Assembly (NCBI GenBank): GCA_958295485.1
Contig: OY282354.1
Span: 930,001-994,000 of the forward strand
Source: an uncultured Gammaproteobacteria bacterium
GTDB lineage: Bacteria; Pseudomonadota; Gammaproteobacteria; Eutrophobiales; Eutrophobiaceae
Length of the DNA: 64,000 nucleotides
Reading direction: 5' to 3'
In this document: positions 62,587-64,000 of the stretch, piece by piece
Numbering within the stretch: position 1 is the stretch's first letter
How the letters are laid out: each line of letters begins with the position of its first letter
The notes under the pieces: generated by a model
Database searches by the model: none
The model's input: the letters and a program-made list of their open reading frames with translations, nothing else
Told to the model about the DNA's origin: nothing
Translations under genes and position numbers: made by a program

Positions 62587-63375
62587 ATGATAAAGAAAAC
62601 TATCCTGGTTGTTTGCCTGGCGGCGCTCACGGCGGGCTATGCTTTTGCCGCGCCGTTCAGTTATACCTGGCGCATCGAGGAGCTCGCCAGGGCAGATGCC
62701 GAGACTATCGAGTTGCGGGATAATAAAGGCAAGATCCTGAAAAGGGTTGACGTTAAACAGATGGTCTATCTGTATTCGGTCATGCAGGCCATTGAGGAAG
62801 TCTCAGAGCTCAGGTCAGAACTGCTTATCGTCGATGGCAAGTTGCCCAATGCTTTTGCCACGAAGGGCATGATAGAACTGGAGCCTGACGACGGTAATAG
62901 TGAAAAAGGCGACCGCGAGGGAACTGGCAGTGATAAAAAAGTGGTTATGAAAGGAAGTTCAATCAAGGATGCAAAGCCCATTAATAAAGACAATGCTGTC
63001 GAGGCAAACATTATCGGTATCAATTTTGCCTTGCTTGACATGCTTGGATTGGACGTGCACATGGCCGCTGCTTTAATCGGTCATGAGTTGGGGCATTTGA
63101 AATTAAATCACGGAGAGGATCATAAAACCCGGCGAAACGCTGACATAAGAACTGCCGCCAATACCAAATACAGTCGTGATAACGAGCGGGAAGCGGATTA
63201 CCTGGGCGCAATCTGGGCGGTTGAAGCCGGCTACGACCCGGCCGGGGCAGTCCGTTTACAGGAATTGATGTATAAGAAAACCAAGCACTTGTCCGGCGGG
63301 TTCTCAGGTTCACACCCGTCTTCGGTTGAACGGATTGCAAAATTAAAGTCCCTTGCCCGCCGACTCTCCCCGTAA
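62587..63375 (+). CDS. Exported M48-type metalloprotease
   Basis: A 262-residue protein with a signal peptide (TILVVCLAALTAGYAFAAP) and the zinc motif in ALIGHELGHLKLNHGED, with the later Glu in NEREADYLGAIWAVEAGYDP and SGSHPSSVERI. This is the HExxH...E arrangement of M48/BepA-like peptidases. Probably periplasmic quality control. GAGGTTATCC precedes the ATG; the frame upstream includes a dispersed TTTTGCGGGAATGACG repeat and is not coding. Confidence 0.88.
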   Translation: MIKKTILVVCLAALTAGYAFAAPFSYTWRIEELARADAETIELRDNKGKILKRVDVKQMVYLYSVMQAIEEVSELRSELLIVDGKLPNAFATKGMIELEPDDGNSEKGDREGTGSDKKVVMKGSSIKDAKPINKDNAVEANIIGINFALLDMLGLDVHMAAALIGHELGHLKLNHGEDHKTRRNADIRTAANTKYSRDNEREADYLGAIWAVEAGYDPAGAVRLQELMYKKTKHLSGGFSGSHPSSVERIAKLKSLARRLSP

Positions 63376-63427
63376 CCGGAAAAATTCGACGCGTCGGGAC
63401 TTCCTTCAAGCCAGTCGATTTAACCGA

Positions 63428-63583
63428 ATGGAATCCGACGTTGCCATGATGAAAGTCGCAATAGCTGAGCTTCGGGCAACGACCCGGACCGGTTTGGCCA
63501 TCCTGGTAGCGCTCTTATTGCTTGAACTTCGCCCCTTCATCGCTGCCGCTTGGCCCGTCCCTGGCTTCGCGCCGGCTGGATGA
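63428..63583 (+). CDS. Short coiled-coil/membrane frame, doubtful
   Basis: A 51-codon frame MESDVAMMKVAIAELRATTRTGLAILVALLLLEL with a hydrophobic helix follows the M48 gene. It resembles the tail of small coiled-coil membrane proteins, but no ribosome binding site is seen and it may be a gene fragment. Confidence 0.3.
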   Translation: MESDVAMMKVAIAELRATTRTGLAILVALLLLELRPFIAAAWPVPGFAPAG

Positions 63584-63599
63584 CCCTTTCAGGGCTGCC

Positions 63600-64000
63600 T
63601 TAATCCACTATGCGGATTTTGTTGTTGAGTGTTTCCACCGGTTCGCCGTTTTCAAAACGTGGTCGGTAAACCCGCCCCTTAATCGTTTTCTTTGCTTTTC
63701 GGCGGGCGGAGGTGGCGTTTTCCGGTTCCGATTCGATAATTTTTACGTTTTTGGCGCGGCCCGTGCTGGATACATCAAAAGACGCCAGGACAGTAGTGGC
63801 TTTCTTTTCTTCTTCCAGCTTCTTATCCACCTCTGGCAGCGGCAATCTCAAGGCCGGAAGATAGTGCGGTTTACCGAATAATTCCTCGACCGTTTCCTGA
63901 TGTTCACTGGTGTCGGTCAGGACTTGGTGAGCGGACTTGTAGTTTTTGAATGCCGTTGTTTTCTTGCCCATCAGGAGGTTCCAATCGGCTAAATGCACCA
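63600..64000 (-). CDS. TonB-like energy transducer C-terminal part (partial)
   Basis: The frame runs off the window edge, so only the C-terminal 133 or so residues are seen. The end (ASFDVSSTGRAKNVKIIESEPE, then KKTIKGRVYRPRFENGEPVE) matches the TonB C-terminal domain, preceded by a helical TPR-like stretch (MGKKTTAFKNYKSAHQVLTDTSEHQETVEELF). Probably a periplasmic protein with TPR plus TonB-like C-terminus; the N-terminus lies beyond base 64000. Confidence 0.7.
   Translation of the reverse strand, partial: VHLADWNLLMGKKTTAFKNYKSAHQVLTDTSEHQETVEELFGKPHYLPALRLPLPEVDKKLEEEKKATTVLASFDVSSTGRAKNVKIIESEPENATSARRKAKKTIKGRVYRPRFENGEPVETLNNKIRIVD

Overview
The window looks like a chromosomal segment of a gammaproteobacterium, probably an uncultured or little-studied lineage. 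The evidence is gene content and order: thiS-thiG-trmB, argH-asmA-mutY-yggX, a methylcitrate block prpB-prpC-prpD followed by pyruvate phosphate dikinase, MutY with its iron-sulfur motif, and two tRNA genes whose CCA tails are not encoded. I cannot name a genus. The DNA is rich in short dispersed repeats, tandem duplications and remnants of toxin-antitoxin and restriction genes, so much of the window reads as accessory DNA between housekeeping blocks.

Layout. 1-2950: a homocysteine S-methyltransferase-family gene behind a tandem hairpin leader, then a truncated HsdR piece and a GC-rich DUF429 gene. 3243-7689: an outer-membrane barrel protein and a coupled AAA ATPase/subtilisin-like protease pair. 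7723-13963: propionate (methylcitrate) catabolism plus PPDK. 14006-17011: tRNA-Gly(CCC), thiS, thiG, trmB, cysQ. 17184-21533: HigA with a broken HigB, a DUF433/DUF5615 pair, a cupin protein, an AAA_14/DUF4143 ATPase with an extra C-terminal region, and an antitoxin remnant. 21589-28213, minus strand: argH-asmA-mutY-yggX-tRNA-Phe. 28313-32035: remains of a conjugative type IV secretion locus (VirB11-like, VirD4-like, TrbM-like). 32139-38400: an M17 aminopeptidase, then an island of AbrB-type antitoxin, nuclease remnants, a DprA-like protein and a tight nuclease-like/ATPase/TOPRIM operon. 38588-44904: glyoxalase-fold proteins, a TonB-dependent receptor, RidA, a TauE/SafE permease and a frameshifted M20 amidohydrolase. 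45002-57810, minus strand: a large multi-gene envelope locus. 58398-64000: a Fic protein with an extra N-terminal domain, an orphan ribbon-helix-helix antitoxin, an ARPP-1 (DUF6569) gene divergent from a MerR regulator, an M48-type metalloprotease and a partial TonB-like gene.

The best candidate for an undescribed system is the 45002-57810 locus. It combines a TolQ/ExbB/MotA-type proton channel subunit, two paralogous von Willebrand factor A (VWA) proteins whose single N-terminal membrane helix carries an ExbD-like F-L-D motif, a divergent Hsp70/actin-like protein with a possible FHA-like tail, a PEGA-repeat protein ending in a formylglycine-generating-enzyme fold, a TPR protein and four predicted lipoproteins. 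I infer a proton-motive-force-driven, cell-envelope-spanning machine in which VWA domains replace the usual ExbD/TolR or OmpA-like periplasmic domains. The second candidate is the DUF6602-like/ATPase/DUF3226-like TOPRIM operon at 35920-38400 behind a DprA-like gene, which looks like an antiphage module. The third is the protease/ATPase cassette at 4130-7689.

Non-coding signals of note are three tandem hairpin units before the first gene, a shared 68-nt leader in front of trmB and the M20 hydrolase at exactly the same distance from the start codon, a four-copy 44-45-bp array between thiS and thiG, and a dispersed long-palindrome element. All family names come from reading the translated sequences; no database search was run.
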